NCBI GenBank assembly: GCA_022842185.1
Contig: JALHQB010000036.1
Span: 1 to 49,313, forward strand
Length of the DNA: 49,313 nt
Reading direction: 5' to 3'
From: Acetobacteraceae bacterium
GTDB taxonomy: Bacteria; Pseudomonadota; Alphaproteobacteria; Acetobacterales; Acetobacteraceae
Positions 18,074 to 29,072 of this stretch are shown here, one piece after another. Within the stretch, counting starts at the first letter, position 1. Every line of letters starts with the position of its first letter. The notes under the pieces were generated by a model, which saw only the letters and a program-made list of their open reading frames with translations, was not told where the DNA came from and did not search any database. The translations under genes were made by a program, and so were the position numbers.

Positions 18074-18685
18074 TCAGGCGTAGAGCCAGGGCTGGGCGGC
18101 CTTCTGCTTCGCCTCGAAGGTGTCGATGGCGGGCGCGTGCTGCATGGTCTGGCCGATATCATCCAGGCCATTCAGCATCAGGTGCCGGCGCAGCGGATCG
18201 ATCTTGAACGGGATTTCTTCCCCATTCGGGCGCACCACGACTTCGCGTTCCAGATCGACGGTGACGCGGGCGTTGGGGCCCATCTTCGCGTCCTCGATCA
18301 GCTGCGCGCAGACCTCCTTGGGAAGCCGCACCGGCAGCACGCCGTTCTTGAAGCAGTTGTTGTGGAAGATGTCGGCGAAATCCGGCGCGATGACGCAGCG
18401 GATGCCGAAATCCAGCAGCGCCCAGGGCGCATGTTCGCGTGAGGAGCCGCAGCCGAAATTCTCGAAGGCGATGAGGACCTCAGCCTTGCGATACGGCTCC
18501 TGGTTCAGCACGAAATCCGGGTTCTCGGACCCGTCTTCCTTGTAACGAAAGTTCGCGAAGAGGTTCTTCCCGAAGCCCGACCGGCTGATCGACTTCAGGA
18601 AGCGCGCGGGGATGATCTGGTCGGTATCGACATTCGCCTTGGGCAGCGGCGCTGCGATACCGGTCAGCGTGGTGAAGGCCTGCAT
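18074..18685 (-). CDS. leuD: 3-Isopropylmalate dehydratase, small subunit
   Basis: 203 residues forming the swivelling domain of isopropylmalate isomerase, which works with LeuC. It starts [20 protein letters not shown] with the conserved [14 protein letters not shown]. The mobile loop [17 protein letters not shown] follows, and then [20 protein letters not shown]. The ATG at 18685 overlaps the leuC stop as ATGA, so subunits are probably made in equal amounts. The frame is open upstream, but those codons belong to the shadow of leuC. Confidence 0.97.
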   Translation of the reverse strand: MQAFTTLTGIAAPLPKANVDTDQIIPARFLKSISRSGFGKNLFANFRYKEDGSENPDFVLNQEPYRKAEVLIAFENFGCGSSREHAPWALLDFGIRCVIAPDFADIFHNNCFKNGVLPVRLPKEVCAQLIEDAKMGPNARVTVDLEREVVVRPNGEEIPFKIDPLRRHLMLNGLDDIGQTMQHAPAIDTFEAKQKAAQPWLYA

Positions 18686-20115
18686 CAGATGCTCTCCTTC
18701 GGCTGGTAGTCGCGCACATCGGCCAGGTGACCCGACACCGCCGCCGCCGCGGCCATCGCCGGCGAAAGCAGGTGCGTGCGGCCCCCGGGACCCTGGCGGC
18801 CTTCGAAATTGCGGTTGGACGTGCTGGCCGAACGCTGGCCTGGCGTCAGCTTGTCCGGGTTCATGCCGAGGCACATGGAACAGCCGGCCTCGCGCCACTC
18901 AAAGCCCGCCTCGCGCAGGATGCGGTCGAGGCCCTCGGCTTCGGCGGCCTTCTTCACCAGCCCCGAACCGGGAACCACCATGGCGCGTACGCCATCGGCC
19001 ACGCGGCGCCCCTTGGCGATGGCGGCGGCGGCGCGGATGTCCTCGATGCGGGAATTCGTGCAGGACCCGATGAAGACCACATCGACCTTGAGATCCTGCA
19101 AGCGCTGACCCGGCGTCAGGCCCATATACTGGACCATGCGCTCCATCTGGGCGCGCTTGGCCTCGTCCTCGATATCCGCCGGGTTGGGCACCACACCGGT
19201 GATCGGCAGCACCGCCTCGGGGTTGGTGCCCCAGGTGACCTGCGGCGCGATCTCATGCGCGTTCAGCCGCACCACGGTGTCGAAATGCGCGTCGGCATCC
19301 GATGGCAGCGTCTTCCACCAGGCGAGCGCGCGTTCCAGCGCCGCGCCCTTCGGGCCGTCCGGCGTGCGCGCGATGTAGTCGTAGGTGGTCTGGTCGGGCG
19401 CGATCAGCCCGGCCCGCGCACCACCCTCGATCGCCATGTTGGAGACCGTCATCCGCCCGGCCATGTCGAGGTTGCGGATGGCGTCGCCGCAATATTCGAT
19501 CACATGGCCGGTGCCGCCGGCGGTGCCGATCTTGCCGATGATGGCGAGCGTGATGTCCTTGCCCGAACAGCCGACGGCGAGATTGCCCGCCACCTCGACC
19601 TTCATGTTCTTCGCCGGCTTTTGCAGCAGCGTCTGGGTGGCGAGCACATGCTCGACCTCCGACGTGCCGATGCCGAAGGCCAGCGCACCCATCGCGCCAT
19701 GCGTGGAGGTATGGCTGTCGCCGCAGACGATGGTCATCCCCGGCAGCGAGCGGCCCAGTTCCGGCCCGATCACATGCACGATGCCCTGCCGTTCATCGAG
19801 CAGCGGGATCAGCGGCATGCCGAATTCAGCGGCGTTCTTCTGCAGCGTCTCGACCTGGAGGCGGCTCTCGGGATCGACAATGCCGGTGTAGCGGCTGTCA
19901 TCGGTCGCGATGTTGTGGTCGATCACGCCCAGCGTCGCATCCGGCCGGCGGATGCCGCGCCCGGCCGCGCGCAGCCCGTCAAAGGCCTGCGGCGTCGTGA
20001 CTTCATGGGTCAGATGGAGGTCGATGTAGAGCAGCGCCGTGCCGTCCGGGAGGGTATCCACCACATGGGCGTCCCAGATCTTGTCGAACAAGGTGCGCGG
20101 CTTTTGCGCTGACAT
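18685..20115 (-). CDS. leuC: 3-Isopropylmalate dehydratase, large subunit
   Basis: A 476-residue aconitase-family subunit that converts 2- to 3-isopropylmalate with LeuD. The 4Fe-4S ligands are visible as the Cys in [12 protein letters not shown] and the pair in [12 protein letters not shown]. The active-site region [20 protein letters not shown] and the N-terminal KIWDAHVV are intact. It is transcribed after rplS, with 59 bases between them that contain a perfect 10-base hairpin, and is coupled to leuD by ATGA. I see no leucine-rich leader peptide upstream, so attenuation by a leader peptide is not supported. Confidence 0.97.
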   Translation of the reverse strand: MSAQKPRTLFDKIWDAHVVDTLPDGTALLYIDLHLTHEVTTPQAFDGLRAAGRGIRRPDATLGVIDHNIATDDSRYTGIVDPESRLQVETLQKNAAEFGMPLIPLLDERQGIVHVIGPELGRSLPGMTIVCGDSHTSTHGAMGALAFGIGTSEVEHVLATQTLLQKPAKNMKVEVAGNLAVGCSGKDITLAIIGKIGTAGGTGHVIEYCGDAIRNLDMAGRMTVSNMAIEGGARAGLIAPDQTTYDYIARTPDGPKGAALERALAWWKTLPSDADAHFDTVVRLNAHEIAPQVTWGTNPEAVLPITGVVPNPADIEDEAKRAQMERMVQYMGLTPGQRLQDLKVDVVFIGSCTNSRIEDIRAAAAIAKGRRVADGVRAMVVPGSGLVKKAAEAEGLDRILREAGFEWREAGCSMCLGMNPDKLTPGQRSASTSNRNFEGRQGPGGRTHLLSPAMAAAAAVSGHLADVRDYQPKESI

Positions 20116-20140
20116 CGCTTTCTCCCGATCGGTCAGTCCA

Positions 20141-20165
20141 GGGCGCCGCGCGGATCGCGGCGCCC
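20141..20165 (-). terminator. Hairpin between rplS and leuC
   Basis: A perfect 10-base GC stem (20141-20150 with 20156-20165, 5-base loop) lies 10 bases after the rplS stop. No T run follows on the minus strand, so it may be a partial terminator or mRNA-end protector separating ribosomal-protein expression from the leucine genes. Confidence 0.45.
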
Positions 20166-20174
20166 CTTGGATAC

Positions 20175-20588
20175 TCAGCCCTCGGCGGCCGGCGCCGCGG
20201 CGGCGGCGGCCTTCGGGGCGGCGGCCTTCATCGGCAGCTTCTCGGCGATGCGCGCCGACTTGCCGGTGCGGCCACGCAGGTAATACAGCTTCGCGCGACG
20301 CACCTTGCCGCGGCGGACCACCACGATCTCGGCCACATTCGGCGAATACAGCGGGAACACGCGCTCCACGCCTTCGCCATAGGACAGCTTGCGGACCGTG
20401 AAGTTGCTCTGCACGCCCTTGTTGTTGCGGGCGATCACCACGCCCTCATAAGCCTGGACGCGGGTGCGCTCGCCTTCGACAACCTTCACCATGACGCGCA
20501 CGGTATCACCCGGCGCGAAGTCCGGGGTGGCGCGGGTGGCGGTCAGGCGCGTGAGCTGCTCGGCCTCGAACTGCTGCAGCAGGTTCAT
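20175..20588 (-). CDS. rplS: 50S ribosomal protein L19
   Basis: A 137-residue protein of the 50S subunit at the 30S interface. The L19 core is complete: [55 protein letters not shown] and [24 protein letters not shown]. The C-terminus carries a 20-residue Ala/Pro/Lys extension (from about residue 118), as found in several alphaproteobacteria. It follows trmD by 24 bases in the conserved rpsP-rimM-trmD-rplS operon. Confidence 0.97.
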   Translation of the reverse strand: MNLLQQFEAEQLTRLTATRATPDFAPGDTVRVMVKVVEGERTRVQAYEGVVIARNNKGVQSNFTVRKLSYGEGVERVFPLYSPNVAEIVVVRRGKVRRAKLYYLRGRTGKSARIAEKLPMKAAAPKAAAAAAPAAEG

Positions 20589-20612
20589 GACAGTATCCTT
20601 TCGTTCGTTCGT

Positions 20613-21353
20613 TTAGGCGGCAGCGGGGTGGCGGGCAATGGCCCCCGCGCCGCCGTGCATTGCGTCATGCCGGGCCCACAGATCAGGCCGGCGTTCTCTC
20701 GTGATCTTCTCGCTCTCGGCACGCCGCCAGCGGGCAATCTCCGCGTGGTGGCCCGAGAGCAAAACATCGGGGATGGTCCGGCCCTGCCATTCGGCGGGCC
20801 GGGTGTAATGCGGGTATTCCAGCAGGCCCTCGGCGCCGTGGCTTTCCTCGGCGGCACTGTCGGCCGCGCCCATCACGCCGGGCAGCAGGCGGATGCAGGC
20901 ATCCAGTAGAACCAGCGCCGCCGTTTCCCCACCGCTGAGGACGTAGTCGCCGATCGACACTTCCACCATGTCGCGCGCGTCGATCACGCGCTGGTCGATG
21001 CCTTCGTAACGGCCACACAGCAGCACGCAGCCTGGACCTTCGGCCAGCGAACGCACCATGGACTGGTCCAGCAGCCGGCCGCGCGGGGTCAGGTAGATCA
21101 GCGGGCGGGTATCGCCTTCCGGCATCACCCCGCCGATCGCCGTGTCCAGCACATCCGGGCGCATCACCATCCCTGCCCCGCCACCGGCCGGCGTGTCATC
21201 GACGGTGCGATGACGGTCGGTGGCGAAGGAACGAATGTCATGCGCATCCAAGGCCCATGTGCCACCGGCCAGTGCGCGGCCGGCCAGGGACAGGCCGAGC
21301 GGACCGGGGAACATCTCCGGGAACAGCGTCAGGATGGAGGCGCGCCAGGTCAT
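20613..21353 (-). CDS. trmD: tRNA (guanine37-N1)-methyltransferase
   Basis: A 246-residue SPOUT methyltransferase that makes m1G37 next to the anticodon and so prevents frameshifts. Seen: the N-terminal [27 protein letters not shown], the trefoil-knot cofactor site [15 protein letters not shown], and [12 protein letters not shown]. The C-terminal domain includes the LEYPHYTRP segment that precedes the tRNA-binding helices. Its start overlaps the rimM stop by ATGA, and rplS follows. Confidence 0.97.
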   Translation of the reverse strand: MTWRASILTLFPEMFPGPLGLSLAGRALAGGTWALDAHDIRSFATDRHRTVDDTPAGGGAGMVMRPDVLDTAIGGVMPEGDTRPLIYLTPRGRLLDQSMVRSLAEGPGCVLLCGRYEGIDQRVIDARDMVEVSIGDYVLSGGETAALVLLDACIRLLPGVMGAADSAAEESHGAEGLLEYPHYTRPAEWQGRTIPDVLLSGHHAEIARWRRAESEKITRERRPDLWARHDAMHGGAGAIARHPAAA

Positions 21354-21868
21354 TCGGCGCCCTCCCCCGGCTGCGGCTGGACGATGACCTCATCGGGCGG
21401 CACCACGATGACGCGACCACCGGCGATGTCGACCACCGGCACAACCGCCTTGGTGAAGGGCAGCAGGTGCTCCGCCCTCTCGCCATCGACGATCATGAAG
21501 GCGCCGGCGCCGTGATCCTCGACCGCGCGGACGGTGCCGAGCGCCTCCCCAGCTTCCGTGACGGCCGCGAGGCCGATCAGGTCGGTCAGGTAGAACTCGT
21601 CATCCTCGGGCGGCGGCAGGCGGTCGCGGTCCACATACAGTTTCGTGCCGGTCAGGCGCTGCGCGGCGTCACGGTCGGCCACACCCTCGATGGCGGCGAT
21701 GTCGCCGCCCTTCAGCGTGATGGCGTAGCGCTTGGCACCTGTCTCATCCGTCAGCGGCGAATAGGCGGCGATGGCGGCGGGCGCCTCGGTGAAGGCGCGC
21801 AGGCGCACGAGTCCGCGCACGCCATGCGGCCGCCCGATCTCTCCCACCATCACGCGCTTCACCGCCAC
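21350..21868 (-). CDS. rimM: Ribosome maturation factor
   Basis: A 172-residue two-domain (beta-barrel plus PRC) protein that binds S19 and helps assemble the 30S head. It shows [21 protein letters not shown] at the start, the linker [17 protein letters not shown], and a PRC barrel with [17 protein letters not shown] and [17 protein letters not shown]. The start codon is GTG at 21868; alternative in-frame GTG codons lie a few residues further in. It is coupled to trmD by ATGA and follows rpsP by 23 bases. Confidence 0.96.
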   Translation of the reverse strand: MAVKRVMVGEIGRPHGVRGLVRLRAFTEAPAAIAAYSPLTDETGAKRYAITLKGGDIAAIEGVADRDAAQRLTGTKLYVDRDRLPPPEDDEFYLTDLIGLAAVTEAGEALGTVRAVEDHGAGAFMIVDGERAEHLLPFTKAVVPVVDIAGGRVIVVPPDEVIVQPQPGEGAE

Positions 21869-21891
21869 GTCACGTCACCCCGCTGCCTGGT

Positions 21892-22233
21892 TCAGCCGGC
21901 CGCGGCGGCGGCGGCGGCAGCGCGTTCCTGCGCCTTCTTCTTCGGCGCGCCCTGCTTCGGCTGCTCGGCGAACACCGGCATCGGGGCCAGGCCGGCCTTG
22001 CCGAGGAACTTCGCGACGCGATCGGTCGCGACGGCGCCCTGGCTGATCCAATGGGTGATGCGCTCATCCTTCAGGCGGATGCGGTCGGCGTGTTCCGACG
22101 GCAGCATCGGGTTGTAGGACCCGACCTGTTCGATGAAGCGGCCATCGCGCGGCGAACGGCTGTCGGCCACCACGATGTGGTAGTAGGGGCGCTTCTTCGC
22201 ACCGGCGCGGGAGAGGCGGATCTTGAGGCCCAT
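21892..22233 (-). CDS. rpsP: 30S ribosomal protein S16
   Basis: A 113-residue 30S protein with the family start [20 protein letters not shown], the [13 protein letters not shown] segment and [18 protein letters not shown] 30-residue Lys/Ala-rich tail follows the conserved core, as in other alphaproteobacteria. The ATG at 22233 follows AGGAAG and gives the canonical N-terminus; the open frame above it is not conserved. The gene begins the rpsP-rimM-trmD-rplS series and is separated from ffh by a CTAG-bounded repeat. Confidence 0.97.
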   Translation of the reverse strand: MGLKIRLSRAGAKKRPYYHIVVADSRSPRDGRFIEQVGSYNPMLPSEHADRIRLKDERITHWISQGAVATDRVAKFLGKAGLAPMPVFAEQPKQGAPKKKAQERAAAAAAAAG

Positions 22234-22255
22234 GAGGCTTCCTTTCGTCGTATCT

Positions 22256-22359
22256 CTAGAGCGTGATGGCCGCAGGTGCGAATGCACCGAAGGTCTGAAT
22301 CACGCGATGAAACAAAGGGTTGGAGCGTGGTTGGTGAACGAATATGAACCGATCACGAT

Positions 22360-22363
<4 letters not shown>
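22256..22363. repeat. Dispersed repeat, family 1, copy A (MITE-like)
   Basis: A 108-base unit from CTAG (22256) to CTAG (22363) with terminal inverted repeats CTAGAGCGTGAT and CTAGATCGTGAT (one mismatch). Its reverse complement matches 46506-46613 over the whole length. The best block is 22258-22317, which has few mismatches and shares the core GATTCAGACCTTCGGTGC. It lies between ffh and rpsP, and its right end supplies the ffh stop codon (TAG, 22362-22360). It has no coding capacity. A non-autonomous mobile element or a palindromic intergenic unit is the best reading. Confidence 0.85.
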
Positions 22364-23745
<1,382 letters not shown>

Positions 23746-24001
23746 CGGGCGGTCCGTTCAGTCCTTCAGTCGCGTTGCGGTTGCCCCAAACGATTTCGCG
23801 CCGCTGCGCGAGTCTTCGCGGAGCGGCGGTGCCAACCCCATCAGGGGGCCGACATACGGTTCAGGGCGAACCAGTTGGATGGGCGTTTAGCGCCGAGCGG
23901 CCCGGCGGGTCAAGGTGAACCGATGGGATGGGCGGACGGGTGCTCATTTCGCGGCGACGATGGCCGTGATGTATGCTGTGTCTCCCCCAAGGCCATCCAG
24001 C

Positions 24002-24928
24002 ATGCGTACTGAACAAGGCGTTCTCAAGGTTTCGATCGGCGTCACCATCTTTGTCGCCACCTTCGGCATCGTCTTCGGGATCGTCTCGCGATCCTCCTCC
24101 ATTGCCTTCGATGGCTTCTACTCGCTGATGGATGCGGGGATGAGCATCCTGGCGTTGATCGTCGCCCGACTGATCACCGGCTATGCCGCGGACACGATCC
24201 AGCCCAGCAAGTTGCGCGACCGGTTTTCGGTGGGCTTCTGGCATTTGGAACCGATCGTGCTCGGCGCGAACGGGATGCTGCTGATGGGCGTGTCGGCCTA
24301 TGCCCTGGTCAATGCCATCGGCAGCGTGCTGGCCGGCGGGCACCGGCTGCTGTTCGACTTCGCCATCATCTATGCGGTGGTGACGCTGATCGCCTGCCTG
24401 ACGATGGCCACCTATGGCAGGCGGGCCAACCGGGCGATCCGGTCGGAGTTCATCGCGCTGGATGTCACGGCCTGGCTGATGTCGGCGGGGATTACGGCGG
24501 CGCTGCTGGTCGCCTTCATCGGCGGGCTGCTGATCCAGGGCACGCGGTACGACTGGATCACGCCCTATATCGACCCGGCCGTGCTGGCGCTGGTCTGCCT
24601 GGTGCTGATCCCGATGCCGATCAGCACGGTGCGGCGGGCGCTGTCGGACATTCTGTTGATGACGCCAGATTCGCTGAAGGCGCAGGTCGATTCCGTCGCG
24701 ACCGCGGTGGCGATCCGCAACGGGTTCCTGTCGTATCGCGCCTATGTCGCCAAAGTCGGGCGTTCGACTCAGATCGACCTGTATTTCATCGTGCCGCACG
24801 GCATGCCGGCGAAGACGATTGAGGAATGGGACCAGCTGCGGGATGAGATTGGCGAGGCCATTGGTGGGGATGATGCGAATCGTTGGCTGACCATCCTGTT
24901 TACGGCGGATGTGGAGTGGGCGGAGTGA
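24002..24928 (+). CDS. Cation diffusion facilitator-like membrane transporter
   Basis: A 308-residue protein with six predicted membrane helices in the first 220 residues and a cytoplasmic C-terminal domain of about 80, the architecture of CDF/ZnT metal-proton antiporters. The helix 2 region reads AFDGFYSLMDAGMS and helix 5 EFIALDVTAW. The aspartate at the second position of each metal site is present, but the paired Asp and His of the usual DxxxD/HxxxD are replaced. Metal transport is therefore uncertain. I start at 24002, where similarity begins; an ATG at 23915 adds 29 unrelated residues. It diverges from ffh. Confidence 0.75.
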   Translation: MRTEQGVLKVSIGVTIFVATFGIVFGIVSRSSSIAFDGFYSLMDAGMSILALIVARLITGYAADTIQPSKLRDRFSVGFWHLEPIVLGANGMLLMGVSAYALVNAIGSVLAGGHRLLFDFAIIYAVVTLIACLTMATYGRRANRAIRSEFIALDVTAWLMSAGITAALLVAFIGGLLIQGTRYDWITPYIDPAVLALVCLVLIPMPISTVRRALSDILLMTPDSLKAQVDSVATAVAIRNGFLSYRAYVAKVGRSTQIDLYFIVPHGMPAKTIEEWDQLRDEIGEAIGGDDANRWLTILFTADVEWAE

Positions 24929-24972
24929 GGGCAGCGGCTGCAACGCCATTTCCGCTTTTGCGGACGGCAGGT

Positions 24973-25362
24973 TCAGGTCTCGTCCCAATATTGGGCGACC
25001 GCACCTGTCTCCGGCCCCACCCTCCGCAGCACCAGCCACATTGATATTTCGTCCTCATCCTCGGCGCAGCGGAACTCGATAGCGTAGCCGTGCGACGTTT
25101 CCGGTTCGCCATCGGCCATGCGCCGGGCGATCTCCAACAATCGCGTCATACCGTCGCCTGGCATGCTGTTCACTGCCTCGACCAACACGACCGCCTCAGC
25201 CATCGCGATTTCGGCGAGAGCGAAGAAGTGGGCCGCCGCGCCAAGGTCGCCTGCGGCGGCCGCGGCCTCAGCCCGGTCAAGGTGGCCCCACGGCACGGAA
25301 AAACTTCGCCATCGTGGTTCGGTGGCTTCCCAATCCAACCAGGGTGACAGGGCGAGCGACAT
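24973..25362 (-). CDS. Hypothetical protein
   Basis: 129 residues, no family recognised. The central part is an Ala/Glu-rich helical pair (DRAEAAAAAGDLGAAAHFFA, then LAEIAMAEAVVLVEAVNS) that resembles a tetratricopeptide-like hairpin. The C-terminus is acidic and beta-rich (YAIEFRCAEDEDEISMWLVL). The start at 25362 is uncertain: no clear ribosome site is present, and the frame opens 20 codons further upstream into AT-rich DNA. It converges on the CDF-like gene with a 44-base gap and lies downstream of infC on the same strand, beyond the infC terminator. Confidence 0.5.
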   Translation of the reverse strand: MSLALSPWLDWEATEPRWRSFSVPWGHLDRAEAAAAAGDLGAAAHFFALAEIAMAEAVVLVEAVNSMPGDGMTRLLEIARRMADGEPETSHGYAIEFRCAEDEDEISMWLVLRRVGPETGAVAQYWDET

Positions 25363-25516
25363 GCCGACACGCTGCAAAAAGGCATGGCGTATCGTCAACA
25401 CGAAACACACCGGCGCATCCAAGATGCGCAGGGGTCGAAGTTATAGTAATATCGTCAAAAGAGCGCGCCCTATAGAAATGCCTGACGCGCCTCTAAAACA
25501 CAAAGTTCAATATACC

Positions 25517-25537
25517 GGGGAGGGCCGCACCCTCCCC
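25517..25537 (-). terminator. Intrinsic terminator of infC
   Basis: A perfect 8-base stem (25517-25524 with 25530-25537, loop CCGCA) lies 6 bases after the infC stop. On the minus strand it is followed by a T-rich stretch including GAACTTTGTGTTTTAG. This is the most convincing intrinsic terminator in the window. Confidence 0.7.
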
Positions 25538-25542
25538 ATCCG

Positions 25543-26085
25543 TCACTTCGGCGACAACACCATAATCATCTGCCGGTTCTCCATGCGCGGGAACTGCTCG
25601 ACCTTGGTCGTCTCGGTCAGTTCGTTGCGGATGCGCTCCAGCACCTTCGCCCCAAGATCCTGGTGCGCCATTTCGCGGCCACGGAACCGCAGCGTCACCT
25701 TCACCTTGTCGCCTTCCGAGATGAAGGACTTCATCTGGCGCATCTTCACATCGTAGTCATGGTCATCAATGTTCGGACGAACCTTGATTTCCTTGATCTC
25801 GACGACCTTCTGCTTCTTCCGCGCCTCGTTGGCCTTCTTCTGCTGCTCGTACTTGTATTTGCCGTAATCGAGGATCTTGCAGACAGGCGGAACGGCGTTG
25901 GGCGAAATCTCAACCAGGTCGAGGCCGACGTCATAGGCGCGGATCAGCGCGTCGCGCGCGGTCAACACGCCCTGCATCTCGCCATGCTGGTCGATCAGGC
26001 GCACCTGAGGGACGCGAATCTCGTCATTGATGCGCGGGCCGTCGCGGGTCGGGGCCTGGGCGGCGGGCGAAGGGGGTCGGGCTAT
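25543..26085 (-). CDS. infC: Translation initiation factor IF-3, probable AUA start
   Basis: IF-3 binds the 30S subunit and checks start codons. With a start at 26085 the product has 180 residues. It includes the family N-terminus [20 protein letters not shown], the N domain to KYKYEQQKK, the lysine linker, and the C domain with [13 protein letters not shown] and [13 protein letters not shown]. An in-frame GTG at 26004 would remove the invariant RINDEIR segment. No ATG, GTG or TTG occurs in frame above it, but an ATA codon lies 6 bases after AGGAG. A rare start codon is the rule for infC and gives autoregulation by IF-3 (family knowledge). It is transcribed after thrS. Confidence 0.9.
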   Translation of the reverse strand: MARPPSPAAQAPTRDGPRINDEIRVPQVRLIDQHGEMQGVLTARDALIRAYDVGLDLVEISPNAVPPVCKILDYGKYKYEQQKKANEARKKQKVVEIKEIKVRPNIDDHDYDVKMRQMKSFISEGDKVKVTLRFRGREMAHQDLGAKVLERIRNELTETTKVEQFPRMENRQMIMVLSPK

Positions 26086-26166
26086 TGTCGTCTCCTGTGG
26101 CGGTTTCGGCTCAGTAACGCGGATATATGGAACGGCGGGCGCGCCGCCGCAACCATGAAGGTCGTT

Positions 26167-28101
26167 TCAGCCCATCAGGTCGGGGGGCGTCGCCTCGGCC
26201 TTCAGCCGCGCGACCGCCTCGGCCAGTGGCAGCGTCTCCTGCTCGCGGCCCGGCAGGCGGCGCAGGACGATGCTGCCTTCCTCGGCTTCCCGGCGGCCGA
26301 CCACGGCCAGAACCGGCACGCGCTGGTCGATATGGTCCACGACCTTGCGGTTGATCTTCTCGTTCCGCAGGTCGAGCGCCACCGCCACCCCGGCCTTCTG
26401 CAAGGCCGCCGCGGCTTCGCGCGCGAAGTCGTCGGCATCGGATACGATGGTGGTCACCACCACCTGCACCGGCGCCAGCCACAGCGGGAATCGCCCGGCA
26501 TGCTGTTCGATCAGGATACCGAGGAAGCGCTCGAAGGACCCCAGGATGGCCCGATGCAGCATGACGGGGCGCTTGCGGGACCCGTCCTCGGCCACATACT
26601 CGGCGTCCAGGCGGTCCGGCAGCACGAAATCGACCTGCAAGGTGCCGCACTGCCAATCCCGGCCGATCGCGTCGCGCAGCACGAATTCCAGCTTCGGGCC
26701 GTAGAAGGCGCCCTCCCCCGGGTTCAGCTCGTACTCCACATTGGCGATGCGGCAGGCTTCCTTCAGCGCGCCTTCCGCCTGATCCCACACAGCATCGGAA
26801 CCGGCGCGCTTGGCGGGGCGGTCGGAGAACTTCACGCGGAACTCGGCGAAGCCGAAATCGCGATAGATGGACGACAGAAGTGCGACGAAGCGCACCGTCT
26901 CCTCCGCGATCTGGTCTTCCGAGCAGAAGATATGCGCGTCGTCCTGGGTGAAGGACCGCACGCGCATGATGCCGTGCAGCGCGCCGGACGGTTCATACCG
27001 ATGGCAGGCGCCGAATTCCGCCATCCGCAGCGGCAGTTCGCGATACGACCGTAGGCCCTGGTTGAAGATCTGCACGTGGCAGGGGCAGTTCATCGGCTTC
27101 AGCGCCAGGACGCGATCCTTCTCGGATTCATCCTCGACGGTGGCGATGAACATGTTCTCGCGGAACTTCTCCCAATGGCCGGAGGCTTCCCACAGTTTCC
27201 GATCCACCAGCTGCGGGGTCTTCACCTCCTGGTAGTCACCGATGTCGAGCCGCCGGCGCATATAGGCTTCGACGGTGCGATACAGCCGCCAGCCCTTGGG
27301 GTGCCAGAACACCGACCCGACCGCTTCCTCCTGAAGATGGAACAGCCCCATCTCCTTGCCGATCTTGCGGTGGTCGCGCTTCTCGGCTTCCTCGATCTGC
27401 AACAGATGCGCGTCGAGTTCCTTCTGGTCCCGCCAGGCGGTGCCGTAGATGCGCGACAGCATCGCGTTGCGGTGATCGCCGCGCCAATAGGCCCCGGCCA
27501 CCTTCATCAGCTTGAAGGCGCCGCCGATGTCGCCGGTGCCGCGCATATGCGGGCCGCGGCAAAGATCGATCCAATCGCCCTGCTTGTACAGGGTGATGGT
27601 CTCGCCGGCGGGCAGGTCCTGGATCAGCTCGACCTTGTATTTCTCGCCCTTGTCCTGGAACAGGGCGATGGCCTCATGGCGGCTGGTCACGATGCGCTCG
27701 AAGCCGGCGTTGCGCGCGATGATCTCGCGCATCTTCGCCTCGATCGCGCCGAAATCCTCCGGGGTGAAGGGCTCGTTGCGGGAGAAGTCGTAATAGAAGC
27801 CGTTCTCGATCGACGGGCCGATCGTCACCTGGGTGCCGGGGAACAGTTCCTGCACGGCTTCCGCCAGCACATGGGCGGTGTCGTGCCGGATCAGCTCCAG
27901 CGCCTCGGGGTCCTTCCGGGTGATGAAGCGCACGGCGGCATCGGATTCGATGGTCCGCGCCAGGTCCTGGGTCGCGCCATCCACCTGCATGGCCAGCGCG
28001 GCCTTGGCGAGGCCCGGCCCGATCGCGGCCGCGACCTGCGTGCCCGTCACCGGCCCATCGAAGGACCGGACGGAACCATCAGGCAGGGTGATCGCGGGCA
28101 T
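26167..28101 (-). CDS. thrS: Threonyl-tRNA synthetase
   Basis: A class II aminoacyl-tRNA synthetase of 644 residues. Domains in order: TGS (1-60, [20 protein letters not shown]), the editing domain with the zinc-ligand style [18 protein letters not shown], and the catalytic core. The core shows [34 protein letters not shown] (motif 2 region with Zn-binding Cys), [14 protein letters not shown] and motif 3 [19 protein letters not shown]. The anticodon-binding domain covers the last 100 residues. Length and motifs are standard. It lies 81 bases upstream of infC, a common pairing. Confidence 0.97.
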   Translation of the reverse strand: MPAITLPDGSVRSFDGPVTGTQVAAAIGPGLAKAALAMQVDGATQDLARTIESDAAVRFITRKDPEALELIRHDTAHVLAEAVQELFPGTQVTIGPSIENGFYYDFSRNEPFTPEDFGAIEAKMREIIARNAGFERIVTSRHEAIALFQDKGEKYKVELIQDLPAGETITLYKQGDWIDLCRGPHMRGTGDIGGAFKLMKVAGAYWRGDHRNAMLSRIYGTAWRDQKELDAHLLQIEEAEKRDHRKIGKEMGLFHLQEEAVGSVFWHPKGWRLYRTVEAYMRRRLDIGDYQEVKTPQLVDRKLWEASGHWEKFRENMFIATVEDESEKDRVLALKPMNCPCHVQIFNQGLRSYRELPLRMAEFGACHRYEPSGALHGIMRVRSFTQDDAHIFCSEDQIAEETVRFVALLSSIYRDFGFAEFRVKFSDRPAKRAGSDAVWDQAEGALKEACRIANVEYELNPGEGAFYGPKLEFVLRDAIGRDWQCGTLQVDFVLPDRLDAEYVAEDGSRKRPVMLHRAILGSFERFLGILIEQHAGRFPLWLAPVQVVVTTIVSDADDFAREAAAALQKAGVAVALDLRNEKINRKVVDHIDQRVPVLAVVGRREAEEGSIVLRRLPGREQETLPLAEAVARLKAEATPPDLMG

Positions 28102-28123
28102 CGGGCATCCATCTCATCGGGGG

Positions 28124-28159
28124 TAAAAGCGGGCGCGGACCATGGGGATCGCGCCCCGC
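28124..28159 (-). terminator. Intrinsic terminator after GT9 gene
   Basis: On the minus strand GCGGGGCGCG (28159-28150) pairs with CGCGCCCGC (28137-28129) with one bulge, and TTTTA follows immediately (28128-28124). It lies 5 bases after the glycosyltransferase stop and ahead of thrS. Confidence 0.65.
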
Positions 28160-28163
28160 CCGG

Positions 28164-29072
28164 TCAAGCCAGACGCGCCACCGCGGCGGCCACATCGGCC
28201 GAATCCAGGCCCGAAAGCGGCACATGGCGCAAGAAGGTGGCGCGCGGGCCACGCGGTGCGCATAGCGCGGGGTCGCTGTCCTCGCCGAACAGCGCCAGGG
28301 TCGGGCAGCCGCAGGCAGCCGCCAGATGGGTCGGTCCCGTATCATTGCCCACGCAGAACGCCGCCCGGCGAGCCAGCGCCGCGATATCCTCCAGGCGCGT
28401 CCTGCTGGTCAGGTCGATGCCCTGCGGCGCGGCAGCCAGGATGGCGGCGGCGAGCGGCGCCTCCGCCGGCCCGCCGATCACCACCGCCGGCATCTCCAGC
28501 CCCGCCGCCAGGGTGGCGAACCGCTCTTCCGGCCATCGCTTGGCGGGCCGCCCGGGGGATGCCCCGGGCACCAGCAGGCAGAACTGCGGGGGAAGCCCGA
28601 ACTGCGCGACGTCGGCGTCCAGCCAGGACAGGTCCGGGTCCGGGAAGTCACGGATGCCCGCCATCTCCAACTGCTCGCGCTGGCGTTCGACCGTGTGCAT
28701 CAGGTCGCGCCGCGGGTTGGCATGCGGGTGCGACGCGCCCCGAGCGATGCCGGACCATTCAGCCCGTCGCCCGACGAACCAGCGATATCGCGAAGATCGC
28801 GTCGAGGTCTGCAGGTCATAGACGCGATCGAACCCGCCGCCGCGCAGCCGGCTGATGAGGCGCAGGACGCCCGGCACGTCCGTCCAGTCCGGCCGGCCAT
28901 CCTCCCACACCTCGTCGAACCAGGGCGCCATCCGCGCCAGCGGCGCGTAGGGCCTGGTGGTCAGCAGCGTGATCCTCGCAGCCGGATGATGCGCCCGGAT
29001 CGCCGCGAACGGCCCGAAGGCCTGGGCGAAATCCCCCAGCGCCGCGAGCTTGATGACCAGCACGCGCGTCAC
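28164..29072 (-). CDS. Glycosyltransferase family 9 (heptosyltransferase-like)
   Basis: A 302-residue GT-B enzyme related to ADP-heptose:LPS heptosyltransferases. The N-terminus RVLVIKLAALGDFAQAFGPF carries the LGDF acceptor loop. The C-terminal nucleotide-sugar site is seen as LLVPGASPGRPAKRWPEERF and FCVGNDTGPTHLAAACGCPT, where NDTGP-H is the family signature. It should act at the cytoplasmic face of the inner membrane in LPS core or another surface glycan. The start codon is GTG, overlapping the GT4 stop as GTGA, so both transferases probably work in one pathway. The sugar and acceptor cannot be read from the sequence. Confidence 0.92.
   Translation of the reverse strand: MTRVLVIKLAALGDFAQAFGPFAAIRAHHPAARITLLTTRPYAPLARMAPWFDEVWEDGRPDWTDVPGVLRLISRLRGGGFDRVYDLQTSTRSSRYRWFVGRRAEWSGIARGASHPHANPRRDLMHTVERQREQLEMAGIRDFPDPDLSWLDADVAQFGLPPQFCLLVPGASPGRPAKRWPEERFATLAAGLEMPAVVIGGPAEAPLAAAILAAAPQGIDLTSRTRLEDIAALARRAAFCVGNDTGPTHLAAACGCPTLALFGEDSDPALCAPRGPRATFLRHVPLSGLDSADVAAAVARLA

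Noticed and set aside
18600..18898. Upstream extension of the leuD frame giving a 274-residue product
   Set aside because: The extra codons are the shadow of the leuC C-terminus; the ATG at 18685 gives the conserved LeuD start and an ATGA overlap.
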